Shown: positions 8,501 through 18,168, counted from the stretch's first letter. The stretch is DNA of 64,000 bases from Yamadazyma tenuis (GCF_029203305.1 NC_089461.1:1240001-1304000); one strand, 5' to 3'. Notes: generated by a model not told the origin, from the sequence alone. A program made the numbers and translations.

Positions 8501-10628
8501 TCATTGCTTTGACTCTGTCATTATGGCTCGACTGTAGAATCAAGCTAGAAATGGCTGGCTCGACGTAATACCTTGAACTATTTATGATCAAATCAAACAA
8601 ACACTTCACAGACTCTACTTGGGGTTGTGTTGGGTCAGAAGATACCAATGAGGGCCATAAGTTCGTTGTAATTACTTTTATTATTCTTGTTTTTTCGAGA
8701 GTCAGTAATTCACTCGATAATAAATGAAACAACTTGGATATACTGAATGCAACAATGGTATTCATATTTTGTGTCTCTGTGGTAGGACTATGAGAAATAT
8801 TAGTTTGTTTCAACATTAATGACAATATGTCTTCATCTCTAGCCTTAAAAGAGTCACTTATCGGGATAGTATAAACCAACTTTTCAAATAACTCACACAA
8901 TCTACATGAGTTAATTGAAGTGAAGTTTTCAATGATAATAGCTTTAAACAAAAAGTAAAGATAAAAGGATGTTTCTGACTTGGTGAAAGCAGGTGTAGAT
9001 GCTTCTTCATCTAATGTTAATTCCCCATAGAAGTTTGAAATTTTCTTCAGAACATCCTCCTTATCAACTTTCGAAGTCAAGCTCTTATCAACGGGTTCTA
9101 AGCCTTTAGGGGAAATCAACTCAATAACAATCAGAACGCTGTTGAACCAATTTTTTTCTTCTTGGAAGTTTATCAACAACGTCATCAATGCAAGAGGAGC
9201 ATGAGTAACCTTCATTTCCTCTTCATTTATATCAAAGTTGGATAAAATAAACTCTAATAAGTCCAAATTGCTAGACTTTATAAGATCAATAAACAAGTTC
9301 CAAATATAAGAAGATTCAATACCATTGAAAAAGTCTTGAGAAGATGATAACACTTCACTAAACCTGGTAGTACTAGATTTGGATTTGTTGTAGGTTTCAC
9401 TCAATATGGGACGCAATATCTTAGGTATCACCATATGGCTGATTTCCCATTTGTCTATAATCAAAGACAATGCCATTTTTATTGAGTCGATTTGTTTGTT
9501 GGTGTCTTTCTCGTCATGCACCAAGTCCAAAAGCACTCTAGACAACGGCTCCAATCCAAAATCTTCGAAATATTTAGCTCTTACTTTGGTGGAGTCAACC
9601 AATTGATCTGAGTCGGGGCCTAAGAGCCAATTCCATAATCGTCTATTGAGACTCATATCCTTCTTCAATAGAATTTGGATACAAGACTTCACCAACAAGT
9701 CCTTATCCTTAGGAGATCGTGCGAAGACTGAGCTGTTTAACGGTAAGTGAGTCAACATCAAATCAAAAAACCCTCTGATAATTATAATGTCATTAGCAGG
9801 ATTGAAAATAGTTTCAGTATTGATAGCGGTGGAGAAAGCCCTTATCAACAAACCTGGACTTGGATCAATACAGGCCTGAGCCTCATAACTATATTCAAAA
9901 CCACCGGTTTCGGTCTTGATTGTTGTAAACATGGGTAACCGCTTATTACACCAATACAAAGCACCTAATCTCTTTTCAGGATTGGTTATTATCGCTAAAA
10001 ACAAACACTTCCAGTAGTGTGAATCGCTTTCGAGCTTCAACTTCAAGGTATCCATCAACTCAAACACGTCGGGAAAACTTTCTGAATTCTCGTCGTCCAA
10101 CCCTGACAAAAGACTAAGTATCATCGGCTTAGCCACAACTTTCAAGTTCTTGGAGTTGATATTGGACAAAATGTGATTTTTGAACAACTTCACCATTTCC
10201 GACTTCACCTGTATGGAGCCAAATGATAACACCGGAAGAAGACCCGGAAGCCATAAGTTTATCTCGTTACTAAATACATCCTCTTTTAAGGACAAAAAGA
10301 TCGACTCATAAAGGTTCAATGCTTTTTGGTGAACTCCGTTCGGAAGCTTTGAAGAAAGGCACAATGACAATTTGTCGGCAACTTCTGATGCATAGGGAAT
10401 CAATTCTACCGTGTGGAACGACCGTTGGTCTTGCGGGAGCAGAAGTGCCTTCTGGAGTCTTGAAATAAATGCAATGTAGTCTGCCCATTCCTCGAGCGAT
10501 TCAAACGATAACAACGACTTTTCGACTTGTTGGTAGTAACGCTTGTCTTTGATGGACAATTGAGACGTTTCAGTTGCCAGCTTGGCTCGAAATGCCGGAA
10601 GCACCTTCGAAAGACCTTTTTTCTCCAT
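5505..10628 (-). CDS. DOP1: Dop1, Golgi/endosome Dopey-family trafficking protein
   Basis: The product is a very large protein (about 1,707 aa; yeast Dop1 1,698). Dop1 works with Mon2 and the flippase Neo1 in endosome-Golgi transport and ER organisation. The first 300 residues are the Dopey N-terminal domain: the ESLEEWADYIAFISRLQKAL helix, LPNGVHQKALNLYESIF, and WLPGLLPVLSFGS. The rest is alpha-helical repeat with an acidic insert (NEENNSEDDEDESTT) near residue 1290 and no predicted membrane span. The open frame begins with a TTG at 10658; the first ATG is 10628. DOP1 was preferred over MON2 because it has no Sec7-like N-terminus and the Dopey block matches directly. Confidence 0.93.
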   Translation of the reverse strand: MEKKGLSKVLPAFRAKLATETSQLSIKDKRYYQQVEKSLLSFESLEEWADYIAFISRLQKALLLPQDQRSFHTVELIPYASEVADKLSLCLSSKLPNGVHQKALNLYESIFLSLKEDVFSNEINLWLPGLLPVLSFGSIQVKSEMVKLFKNHILSNINSKNLKVVAKPMILSLLSGLDDENSESFPDVFELMDTLKLKLESDSHYWKCLFLAIITNPEKRLGALYWCNKRLPMFTTIKTETGGFEYSYEAQACIDPSPGLLIRAFSTAINTETIFNPANDIIIIRGFFDLMLTHLPLNSSVFARSPKDKDLLVKSCIQILLKKDMSLNRRLWNWLLGPDSDQLVDSTKVRAKYFEDFGLEPLSRVLLDLVHDEKDTNKQIDSIKMALSLIIDKWEISHMVIPKILRPILSETYNKSKSSTTRFSEVLSSSQDFFNGIESSYIWNLFIDLIKSSNLDLLEFILSNFDINEEEMKVTHAPLALMTLLINFQEEKNWFNSVLIVIELISPKGLEPVDKSLTSKVDKEDVLKKISNFYGELTLDEEASTPAFTKSETSFYLYFLFKAIIIENFTSINSCRLCELFEKLVYTIPISDSFKARDEDILSLMLKQTNISHSPTTETQNMNTIVAFSISKLFHLLSSELLTLEKTRIIKVITTNLWPSLVSSDPTQPQVESVKCLFDLIINSSRYYVEPAISSLILQSSHNDRVKAMTCLWSHSNSNETDSVLEIPLKLVLDDLFDESSINKLQVNEFIRTIIKSGHSNRLLKMITNPLMDFELMATHKSEIEVDDQLAEFAYHLGTILHVINSNPKNLKEAFNNEFAVMDNSTKLEISKSNEWDISTYKSLIFFVIEKFLSLRLLEDVLNEGGCILKDYYNCVDYCLELLTTLISGNEPDFTMKFHSLIDNCFYYISLPTVPYQIELAECQYLKCIFHLLKLSEDSKINLNLLHIDDQEKEPFLVRFIIKGISKSQISVLLQQYMILLTRSLYLFNESVFSVLSLLNSAIIEKINDYFNKIVKEETIGILVDFEASINELISGLEDLLSISHSYLLTSKFRNKSDSKAANGQQDSSFLGNVIQGVFLIESPAVRTSEQNKLYSILLAFQDTIEMIFKIWKWADSKSKLYEYKTEDSPIGSHRSIIHLGNKLKFRSKKLFESLMDLERQEVIENLIAADPGYKSSIKLLNLLDGGRSQITLPNIFNSIMTRCYPSLLDESKKSHLNVSITEKELSRFLIFYFESIDTDTITDIWSFSTQFFKDVLAHHHHFKQLIPNLLRVISKLSLKLSNSKFGSDKKHKRELRDIFSKLLGVSVSGKRILFSSSEEPANGTINNEENNSEDDEDESTTPQGVQDELTDALSELMENFEEVIQDSEKLSSCINVIILNFVSPQIKNKKINEIPLRTLTLVKNIGQYAPNRTWKSLIYDLFMDSNFFKLPANRLEIWKSIISSWMSVETEKFNELISKVSATGSGSAGTLFMFNEKAELENKILTIKRLSFIMLTQPKDFFLSSLDDLFDQIEISLMNNVPLLFKTHISILFRVITIQFNELYLLPRWIVMCQQVISIFENILNKSMKELSFLSEEELQSILYGCKLLDQLLLLNNDEFNMQDWLFVHTAFDVNSDIEDAMVSIVDKISQEYDLTILKELPVKIDPLSPDNKKIPLLKGVTSIKSIANLKSFFESLSYLNFERVYGLYDTDFEACEADIMEDLFA

Positions 10629-10782
10629 GATTCTGCAAATGCCTGGAGTGATAAACAATTGTCAAGTTGAAGATCGCGACAGCGCGGTGACTTTGGGGTT
10701 GCAAGAGAAAGTGGAATAATTCTATTTGATGTATATTGGTGTCTATAACTGTCGCCTCAAACACACAAGGTTCCGCTCCTTC

Positions 10783-11478
10783 TTATAGAACATCTTTGAG
10801 GAACTTGGCCACATCGACCAATTCGTCGTCACCTGCACTGTGGGCCATTCCTGGATAGCTTTTGAACCGGTAGTTGGTGAACCCAAGAGACTGGTAGAAC
10901 TCAGCAGTCAATTGGCCATACTGGTGAGCGATGATTGGATCAGCCGTTCCGTGGCCTTGGAACACGGGGATGGAAAAATTCGTACCGTTCTTGTTGTGCA
11001 ATTTCTTGATCTCGTCAATTATGGGACAGAACCCGCTCAAAGCCACCACTCCACCAACTTTGCTCTCCAACAAGCTGGCTGTGGCCAACGCTATGGCTGC
11101 TCCTTGAGAGAAGCCACCAATTATAATTTTTTCCCGTGGTACATTATGGACATTAACCTGTTCTTCTATAAGAGCCTTAAGAACCTCACAAGAACGCAAA
11201 AACCCGGGAATATCCTGACGAGCTTTTATGTTACCAAATTCGAATATATCGAACCAGCCGGGCATTTGGTACCCACCGTTAACGGAGATGGGGATAGTGG
11301 GAGCATTGGGAAACACAAAGTTAGTTGCATCAAGAACGGCTGGAGATATGATTCCCATTCCCTTCAAAAGCTGTGGAAACCATGACCAGCCTTCACCCGA
11401 GTCTCCGAGTCCGTGTACAAAGATTATAGCCGACTTGGCGGTGGTTTTTGCAGATACTCTTACTGCTGATACTGACAT
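10783..11478 (-). CDS. TML25: Acyl-protein thioesterase (APT1/TML25 type)
   Basis: This 231-residue serine hydrolase removes palmitate from cytosolic protein cysteines, such as those of G-alpha and Ras-type proteins (yeast counterpart YLR118C, 227 aa). It is a minimal alpha/beta hydrolase with the oxyanion strand IIFVHGLGDSGEGW near residue 20, the nucleophile elbow GFSQGAA near residue 120, the acid TADPI and the catalytic histidine in MAHSAGDDE near the C-terminus. The open frame extends 50 codons further to an ATG at 11628, but that segment is unlike the family, so 11478 (MSVSAVRVS) is chosen. There is no signal peptide. Confidence 0.93.
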   Translation of the reverse strand: MSVSAVRVSAKTTAKSAIIFVHGLGDSGEGWSWFPQLLKGMGIISPAVLDATNFVFPNAPTIPISVNGGYQMPGWFDIFEFGNIKARQDIPGFLRSCEVLKALIEEQVNVHNVPREKIIIGGFSQGAAIALATASLLESKVGGVVALSGFCPIIDEIKKLHNKNGTNFSIPVFQGHGTADPIIAHQYGQLTAEFYQSLGFTNYRFKSYPGMAHSAGDDELVDVAKFLKDVL

Positions 11479-11672
11479 TTGCTGAAAATAAATTAATGCG
11501 CAATTTGCAAAAAGAAGAGGTGGAATAGGCGATACTAAAAATGGAACGGAGGTATATGTAGTTGGGGACGGGTTATTTAGGTGATATAAAGTCTTTGTAG
11601 TTGCATTTAAGTGGAGTGTATTATGCATTTATGTTGTCATGGCAGTTGTAAATTAGGTAGCCGAAGGTGGAT

Positions 11673-11700
11673 CACCTAGGTCCATTCACCTAGGTCCATT
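11673..11700. repeat. 14-bp direct duplication (CACCTAGGTCCATT x2)
   Basis: Two perfect adjacent copies of CACCTAGGTCCATT sit between the 5' end of the thioesterase gene and the 3' end of DUS1. CCTAGG inside each copy is palindromic. No gene is affected; it is probably slippage or a double protein-binding site. Confidence 0.6.
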
Positions 11701-11759
11701 CAATAAGGCTTTCTAAGGCGATCCCGAAGCAATAAGATTTTTATGGTTTTTGCAAACCT

Positions 11760-13049
11760 CTAAGTTGTAGCTGCTAAAGGCTCGGTTTTTGATTTTTTTG
11801 CATCCACTGGTTCAGCCTTCTCATCCACCGTCTTTCTTTTATTAGTATTGGCTAATTCACTTGAAGCTGCTATTTTCAACACTCGGGTGTTTTGCTTCTC
11901 TCCATCGACACGGCGGAAATATGGTTGACATCTCCAATATGGCACTTCTCGATACTGTCCACCCCAGCTTTCATCTTCGCCGACTTTTATGACATCCAAA
12001 TCACTAATATCGTCTTGCTGATAGATTTTGGCCACGGCTGCTTCAACCTGTTTTACGATTGCATCCCAGTCATCCATGTTGGCGTGGACGCTGGTTCTTC
12101 CAATCACAGGTCTGAGCTCTTTGTGCACATTCAAGAACTCGTGCAATATCTTGAAAAAGTGGGCCTTCATAGCATGCTTATTGGCATCAGTAGGATACTC
12201 ACGTAAGATCTCAAAGTATTCCCTCAAGAGCTTGTCGACTCGAGGAAACTGCTTTTCTTTTTCGTTGGTTTCTGTCCAAAATACCCCAGGGTTGTACAAG
12301 TTCCCTTCAGCAGACATCACTGCATCACAACCGACGTGGTTCATACACCTTTGAAGGTCGTTGGGGTAGATTATATTTCCGTTGGAAAAGAAAACCTGGT
12401 CTTCAGGAAGGTTGTCCTTTAAGTATTTCAAGATGTCCCAGTTGGCTAAACCCGTAAGTTGGCCCTTCATATCTCTTGTTCTTCCGTGGATAGTCAAAAA
12501 CTGAGCACCAGCATCTAGTACCATTCTGGCATAAGCGAGAGACTTTTCCCAGTCGTCATAAACCCTTATTTTAGCAGTCACTGGAACCGATAGGTTTTCA
12601 TGGAGGTTTGTGATCAACTTGCGAACTAACTCCCAGTCATCCATTAGAAAAGCACCATAGTTCCCCTTTCTAGCAATTCCCTGAGGACATCCCAAATTCA
12701 AGTCCACGGCATCGCATTTGTTTTCTACCAATTTGGCCGCCTGGAGTAAGTATTCGGGATCGTTAGCACAAAACTGCACAATTACAGGCCGATCGATGTC
12801 CTCATTACCATCAAACTCACTCCACATATTCTTACGGTATTTCTCCTCGGTGGCAAATAGCCTGGCATGGAACATGGGAGTGTAGCACAACTCGGCCCCA
12901 TATCTTCTTGATAATATTCTCCATGCGAGTTCGGACTGATCCACCATAGGTGCAACGATGGTTTTGGGGCTGCCTATGGCTTTGTATAATGCTCTTCCCG
13001 TCATCTTTTGGGAGTTGTTGGGGGGTATTTCGGAAGTGGTTGTGGCCAT
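11760..13049 (-). CDS. DUS1: tRNA-dihydrouridine synthase Dus1
   Basis: This flavin enzyme reduces U16/U17 in the tRNA D-loop. The 429 residues show the Dus TIM-barrel signatures in order: APMVDQSELAWRILSRRYGA, PVIVQFCANDPEYL, the DLNLGCPQGIARKGNYGAFL loop with the catalytic cysteine, VTAKIRVYD, TIHGRTRDMKG, FSNGNI and CDAVMSAEGNLYNP. The C-terminal helical tRNA-binding region and a basic tail (NKRKTVD) follow. The first ATG is 13049. The frame stays open upstream for 25 codons without an ATG and encodes a basic, hydroxylated, acid-free segment that looks like a mitochondrial presequence (see findings). Confidence 0.95.
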   Translation of the reverse strand: MATTTSEIPPNNSQKMTGRALYKAIGSPKTIVAPMVDQSELAWRILSRRYGAELCYTPMFHARLFATEEKYRKNMWSEFDGNEDIDRPVIVQFCANDPEYLLQAAKLVENKCDAVDLNLGCPQGIARKGNYGAFLMDDWELVRKLITNLHENLSVPVTAKIRVYDDWEKSLAYARMVLDAGAQFLTIHGRTRDMKGQLTGLANWDILKYLKDNLPEDQVFFSNGNIIYPNDLQRCMNHVGCDAVMSAEGNLYNPGVFWTETNEKEKQFPRVDKLLREYFEILREYPTDANKHAMKAHFFKILHEFLNVHKELRPVIGRTSVHANMDDWDAIVKQVEAAVAKIYQQDDISDLDVIKVGEDESWGGQYREVPYWRCQPYFRRVDGEKQNTRVLKIAASSELANTNKRKTVDEKAEPVDAKKSKTEPLAATT

Positions 13050-13386
13050 CGTAGCGAGGTTTCGAGACTTTGAGGCGTACAGTGTCACTCTGCTGACGAT
13101 GATTTTGAAACAATTCACTTTGAATTATATTTTAAAAAATAAGATGCGATGGGGGCGCGATTTTGTACGTTATCGGAGAGGAAAGAGTTATTGGGGAAAA
13201 GGAAGCAATTACGGTTTAGTCAGCATCTCGGTACAGCAGTTCAGGTATTACAAATTCCCTCAAAGAAAGGCGACGACTATCACTATCATTTCCACATTCT
13301 TCTAGTAATTTCTTTATTTAGGGCAACTGGCTGCAAATTTCCAACTTCGCATCATCAAAGTTTACATGTTAGCGACATAATATACA
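13050..13386. other. Intergenic: DUS1 upstream region and 3' side of the zinc-finger gene
   Basis: About 340 bp holding the DUS1 promoter and leader. TTATATTTTAAAAAAT near 13123-13140 is the only AT-rich core close to DUS1. No gene is supported here. Confidence 0.4.
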
Positions 13387-16300
13387 TTAAATTTGATTGG
13401 TTCTGGAAATGTAGTTAGCTCTATTTTTCAAAGCTTCGGCAAATCCCATAGCCAAGGGCCAGATTGGCGCATCAGCCAAGATTCTCACGCCCAAAAACAA
13501 GCACTTATTGGAAAGTTTGATCAATTTCAAAGAATTGACAATTAGTTTAGAATTAGAATTTGTTTCAATCAATTTCCGGATTGATTCGTAGTTTTCATAT
13601 TCTTCAGCAAATAAATTTTGCTGAGTGTAGTTTAAGGAGATGGTCTTCTCGCATTTCTTCAAGATTCTTTCACACTTCAACCACAAGATCTTTTCAGTGA
13701 CACCCAATTGGATTCCGTAGTCTTTATCATTAATCTGTTCAATATAATACAAGAATTGGCTGATTAACAATATCGAAACGAACATACAGGTGACAAAAAA
13801 CACCGGGGTTCTCAAATTGTTTTCAATCGAATTATTCACCTCCAAAATATTCTGATTCCACAAGTCCATGGTATCTATGGAGTAGCTTATCAGTTCTTTT
13901 AATCCATCAAAATCCAAGTGCAAGTGGTCCAAATAGTTATTCATATTTTCCCAGTCCTTGTAAACCACCCTTTCGATAATTGGAGTCAAGTTAACACATA
14001 TCTTAATTTTAGCCAAATGGTACATGGGCAAAATTAACTTCAATTCGTTATGTTCACTAAGAAGATGACGGTTCATGTCATTAATGATCAAAACTCCATC
14101 ATTCTTGATAAAATTCATTTCCCATGATTTAAGAAGATCCTTTAAACCTTGATTATTCAATTTCCAGTTGATATAATCGAACTTCAAAAAGTTGGACACT
14201 TGGTTGTGATGATGGTTTTGATGCTGCTGTTTGAGTTTTCCAAACTGTTCTTGGATCCGTTCATGTACGTATACCATTAAACACAACAAGTTGAAAAAGC
14301 TTAACTTCATGGTCTTGAACTTATTCAAATTAACAATAAGATCGTTCAACGTTCCGTTGTTACTCAAGTCAATAATGTTTTGCTTGTTATTCATCTTCAT
14401 TAACTCTCCTAACCATTGACTACTATTTTCACACTTCCACAAGTTTTCATTACAGCAATAGTTTCCGGAACTAATAGTGGAGCCATTGAGCAAGATGGAC
14501 AAGTCCAATAAAGTCGAAGTTCTCACTTGCTGCAACATGTAGAACACGAAGATAGTTCTAATCCTAGACTGAGCCATGATAAAGTAGTCAAAATTGGTTT
14601 GCACCAATCCTGTATCATGGTCGTACTCAACATCGCCTATATTCATATTTTGATCGTTTGTTTTGAGGTGAATAATGGACTTGGGGGGAACCAAAAACTT
14701 GTCCAATGGTTTATGAAAGTTGGTGGACTTTATCAACCCCACCATTGACTTCATTTGTCTGGAAGTAATATCAATCATTGGAGGCTCATTGAGAAACATC
14801 GAAATGAATATATGAAGCACCAAACACTGGTGTGCCATCAACGGGACTTTTTTGAACTGCAAGTTGTCCAAAGTGACTTCCTTTTCGAAGAAATTCTGGA
14901 TATGATACTTCGACAAGTTGAAAAGAAGTAAAGTGTTTGCATCATTATAAGAGTACAACGCCCCGATTGATGTCATGGCCAATAACAAAGGGATATTTTC
15001 AAACTTATCGACCATGGGATTTCTTAACGACGGCAAGTGAATGAAAGGAAAATACTTGTTGAACTCCTTCTCATAAAGTTTCATGTAGTTGTTGAGTTCG
15101 TCGACCTTGGGAAACTGCATGTCGCTCAAATTGCTCATCACCATGATTCTTTCTCTCACTTCATCGCAGATGAAGTATGAGTTGATGTTGGCATCCTTGA
15201 AGTAGTCCAAATCCTGGAAGATGTCCTTGTTCAAGTTCATGGTCTGATCCTGCGAGATGTCGATACCAAAGTTGACAATCTTCTCATGGTCTTCGTTATT
15301 GGGAATCTGGTTATTGTTTCCCATGGGAATTTGGTGCTGAGAAGCCTGGAGATCGTGGTGGTCCAGATGCATATGCTTGCTTAAGTCCAGCTGTCTGGTC
15401 TTAAACAAACTGGTGATTTCATCAAACATCTTGGGCAGAGCAGCGGTATCGTTGGAGAAAACTGGCTCATACGGCGTGTTGATGATCTCCTGGAGCCAGT
15501 CGCCGTTATCTGAAATGGACTCATGCTCTCGGGGCATCGCATGCATGGGGCTGTTCAGGTGGATCTGGCCGAACTGGCCCTGGGACGCGTGGCCCTGTGA
15601 CTGTGTCGATAAAGGGCCCTTCATCAGCGCTGGAGTCCCCACCGACCCGGGCGTCGAGTGGTGGCGACCCTTGTCATTGTGTTTGTGGATGTCCATATCG
15701 ATTTTGAAATGGCTCAAACCATCGAGCTCGAGATTCATATCCTTGCTATTAGCCGAGGTGGCGGGCGTACCGTTGGGCGAGATGTCATCCACCTTTCGCC
15801 GCTTGGAGTCGAACTTGAAGTTGGGCAGCCGATAGTTCTCCTGGGTGTGAGGAGACGGTTCATAGTCGCTGGGAGTTGCGGTATTCTTGTTAATCATGTT
15901 GCTGGCATCTTTACGGAACGAAAGGCCATAGTCATTCAAGTGGTGACCCACGGAGTTCTGTAAATCCAACGACTCGATGGTGTTCCAATCGAAATTCAAG
16001 TCGATATGGTTCAATTGGGGGGTGGAAAACTCGACGTTGTCGATGGTCGTTTCTTCGCGGATGGCGTTGAAGCTCTCCTTCATAGGCCCATACGAGGTGG
16101 ACAGGGCAGCACTATAGGACGAGTGACGGGGGAAAAGTTCCTTGTTATCGGAAAAGACCGATCGTCTGGCAGCTGGTACCGATGAACCAGCAGACACCGA
16201 CTTCACGCTCCGGTGGGCCACCGACAAGGGTATGGGTAACGCTGCATTGGGTTCGGTATTGTTGGGCAATACGATTATGTGTTCGTTATTCATACTAGGA

Positions 16301-16683
16301 CCCTCAGCACCGTCTTTACCGGTACGTCCCATGATGTTAGGAAGATTGGTATGAAGTTTCTGCTGGTGCCGTAACACCAAGTCACGGCGAGCAAAGCACC
16401 GACCGCAAGCGGCGCACTGGAAGGGCTTCTCGTTGGTGTGGGACCTCTCATGACGCTTCAAGTGTTCCAACCGGGCAAAGGCCCTGGTACACGTCAGACA
16501 AATATGGGGCCGGGGCTTGTCAGTTTTAATTTGTTGTGACTTCTTGGGAATTGGCTGGGTACCCTTCGAGGCGCTCGAGGACCTGGCCCGCACTGGCAGT
16601 ACGGGCAGCACGAGGGAGTCTGAGATTGTGGAAATGTGATCTGACATACTTGCGTCAAACGAGTCGAGGACGTGATCACTCAT
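13387..16683 (-). CDS. Two-finger C2H2 transcription factor of Adr1/Klf1 type with a fungal regulatory domain
   Basis: This is a 1,098-residue regulator. Two tandem C2H2 fingers lie at about residues 60-115: HICLTCTRAFARLEHLKRH and FQCAACGRCFARRDLVLRH, linked by the canonical SHTNEKP. The preceding KTDKPRP is the basic accessory arm seen in Adr1-like proteins. A long S/N/H-rich middle follows, then an alpha-helical half with the fungal-specific transcription factor domain character (MYHLAKIKICVNLTPIIERV and flanking helices). CTG codon 63 falls inside the first finger. Adr1 and S. pombe Klf1 share this layout; the sequence does not show which pathway it controls. The frame opens upstream at a TTG (16776), but 16683 is the first ATG. 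Confidence 0.85.
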   Translation of the reverse strand: MSDHVLDSFDASMSDHISTISDSLVLPVLPVRARSSSASKGTQPIPKKSQQIKTDKPRPHICLTCTRAFARLEHLKRHERSHTNEKPFQCAACGRCFARRDLVLRHQQKLHTNLPNIMGRTGKDGAEGPSMNNEHIIVLPNNTEPNAALPIPLSVAHRSVKSVSAGSSVPAARRSVFSDNKELFPRHSSYSAALSTSYGPMKESFNAIREETTIDNVEFSTPQLNHIDLNFDWNTIESLDLQNSVGHHLNDYGLSFRKDASNMINKNTATPSDYEPSPHTQENYRLPNFKFDSKRRKVDDISPNGTPATSANSKDMNLELDGLSHFKIDMDIHKHNDKGRHHSTPGSVGTPALMKGPLSTQSQGHASQGQFGQIHLNSPMHAMPREHESISDNGDWLQEIINTPYEPVFSNDTAALPKMFDEITSLFKTRQLDLSKHMHLDHHDLQASQHQIPMGNNNQIPNNEDHEKIVNFGIDISQDQTMNLNKDIFQDLDYFKDANINSYFICDEVRERIMVMSNLSDMQFPKVDELNNYMKLYEKEFNKYFPFIHLPSLRNPMVDKFENIPLLLAMTSIGALYSYNDANTLLLFNLSKYHIQNFFEKEVTLDNLQFKKVPLMAHQCLVLHIFISMFLNEPPMIDITSRQMKSMVGLIKSTNFHKPLDKFLVPPKSIIHLKTNDQNMNIGDVEYDHDTGLVQTNFDYFIMAQSRIRTIFVFYMLQQVRTSTLLDLSILLNGSTISSGNYCCNENLWKCENSSQWLGELMKMNNKQNIIDLSNNGTLNDLIVNLNKFKTMKLSFFNLLCLMVYVHERIQEQFGKLKQQHQNHHHNQVSNFLKFDYINWKLNNQGLKDLLKSWEMNFIKNDGVLIINDMNRHLLSEHNELKLILPMYHLAKIKICVNLTPIIERVVYKDWENMNNYLDHLHLDFDGLKELISYSIDTMDLWNQNILEVNNSIENNLRTPVFFVTCMFVSILLISQFLYYIEQINDKDYGIQLGVTEKILWLKCERILKKCEKTISLNYTQQNLFAEEYENYESIRKLIETNSNSKLIVNSLKLIKLSNKCLFLGVRILADAPIWPLAMGFAEALKNRANYISRTNQI

Positions 16684-17529
16684 TTTGGACGCGGAAACAA
16701 TTGACACGACAGTACCAGGATAGATGGTAAAGGGGTTGTGGAGTGGCGAGGATAGGGCGGTTGAAAGGCGAGACAAGGCGTCGTAAGTTTGATGCCAGTC
16801 GATTAACCTGAATTGTGTGTACTCCTGGCCTATAGAAAAATAATAAAAATTTCCAGTTATATTTCCCCAGAATTCTCAACAACTTTACACAAAACCGGAG
16901 AAGGTTTGGATTTTCTTGTTTGGTGGTCTGCAGGCAAGATCCTGGGGAGCCTTCTTAACGGGATTGAGTCCAGATGACAATGACCCATACATACTTCCCA
17001 ACCAGGGGGATAGATGAATACAGGGTCCAGGTGGTCTTGTATTGATTGACATAAGATGATATATGCTTGAAGTGCTTTTATTATAGGTATACGGATCCCT
17101 AACTTTTGATAAATAAACTCCGAATGCCGATTTGGGCGATTGGACAGGTTCCCCAGAAAACCCAAAGGCGATGTGCGAGCATAACTGGTTTAACCAAAAA
17201 ATTTTGGGTCACGTTAAGAAAGGCAATGTTTGCTCGAAACTCCGGCATGGGGTTCAATCGGGGGGCTGATCTTTATTTTCGGGGCGCCTGTGTAGTTATC
17301 CGTGAAACCCGAGTCCCGCCTTTTTCTAAAGGCACAAGTGTGAGGACCCTCCACTGCCCCCTCCACCGGAAAACTCTGGTCCTATTATTTCACAGAAGCC
17401 CTTCTTATCAGGCGCTCGACCTCCCATTGTCACCATCGCCGTGGTTGCTCGTGCGGCGGTCCGCGACGCATGGCTGCCGCCAATCGGCTGTTCTTTTTCG
17501 CGACTTCTCACCAGTCCCATCCCGAGCCA
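16684..17529. other. Divergent intergenic region between the zinc-finger gene and ALG13
   Basis: Contains the Rap1-like motif GACCCATACAT at 16982-16992 and a GC-rich stretch near 17260-17480, close to ALG13. In-frame ATG 17470 would add 20 residues to Alg13. Other open frames here look random. Confidence 0.4.
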
Positions 17530-18168
17530 ATGAAGCTACTCATTACTACCGGTGCGACCGTCACGTTCACGCGTCTCCTCCGGTTCGTGCTCAGTGATCC
17601 CATGCTTTCCACGTATATCACAACCGGTTTCCGCCACGTGACGGTTCAGTACGGCAATGAAATCAAAAATGGTGTCCACGTCTCACGATGTGCCGTCAAT
17701 GAAATTCTACGCTCAACTGCCGCCTTCAAACATTTTCAAGTCACTGACGACACATGCCTGTTTGAATATCATGATAAGGGTGGCAGCCGGATTGTGTTGG
17801 AATTTTTGTCGTTTTCGCCTGATTTAAACTCACTTATTCGCTCTTCAGACCTCATTATTTCTCATGGAGGAACAGGCACCTTGATAGACATCTTGAAACT
17901 CCACAAAAAGTTGATCGTCGTATACAATGAGTCGCTCATGGACAATCATCAGAAACAGATCGCCGAAGAGTTTGCTCGACTGCAGTTCTGTGTGAGCGTG
18001 GGCTCGAGCCAACTCGAACAAGACGAGTTTACGGGCTATTTACAAGCGCTAAGAGACGGAAAAATTGTGTTGACGTCATATCACCTGCCAGTAGAACATA
18101 TAGTTCAGTCTATTGTCTATCGCGAATTGGCCCATGCCCGGCTACACCATTCCAGGGCCAAAAGTTGA
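17530..18168 (+). CDS. ALG13: Alg13, catalytic subunit of UDP-GlcNAc transferase
   Basis: With membrane-bound Alg14, Alg13 adds the second GlcNAc to dolichol-PP-GlcNAc on the cytosolic ER face, the second step of N-glycan assembly. The 212 residues (yeast 202) form a C-terminal GT28-type half-fold: MKLLITTGATVTFTRLLRFV at the start, ITTGFRHVTVQYGNE, then the UDP-GlcNAc-binding DLIISHGGTGTLIDILKLHK and VVYNESLMDNHQKQIAEEFA, all diagnostic of Alg13. There is no membrane segment, as expected for the soluble subunit. An upstream in-frame ATG at 17470 would add an unconserved leader. The stop lies 68 bp from the TAF13 ATG on the same strand, a very tight spacing. Confidence 0.93.
   Translation: MKLLITTGATVTFTRLLRFVLSDPMLSTYITTGFRHVTVQYGNEIKNGVHVSRCAVNEILRSTAAFKHFQVTDDTCLFEYHDKGGSRIVLEFLSFSPDLNSLIRSSDLIISHGGTGTLIDILKLHKKLIVVYNESLMDNHQKQIAEEFARLQFCVSVGSSQLEQDEFTGYLQALRDGKIVLTSYHLPVEHIVQSIVYRELAHARLHHSRAKS

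Noticed and set aside
5505..10628. Assigning this large gene as MON2
   Set aside because: MON2 and DOP1 are similar in size and act together, but the N-terminus carries the Dopey domain motifs, not the Mon2/Sec7-BIG N-terminal domain.
11479..11628. 50-residue N-terminal extension of the thioesterase from the ATG at 11628
   Set aside because: Acyl-protein thioesterases start just before the first beta strand; the extension is low in conservation-like features and the upstream sequence reads as promoter.
15377..15835. 152-codon plus-strand ORF opposite the zinc-finger gene
   Set aside because: Antisense shadow of a low-complexity coding region; no recognisable motif.
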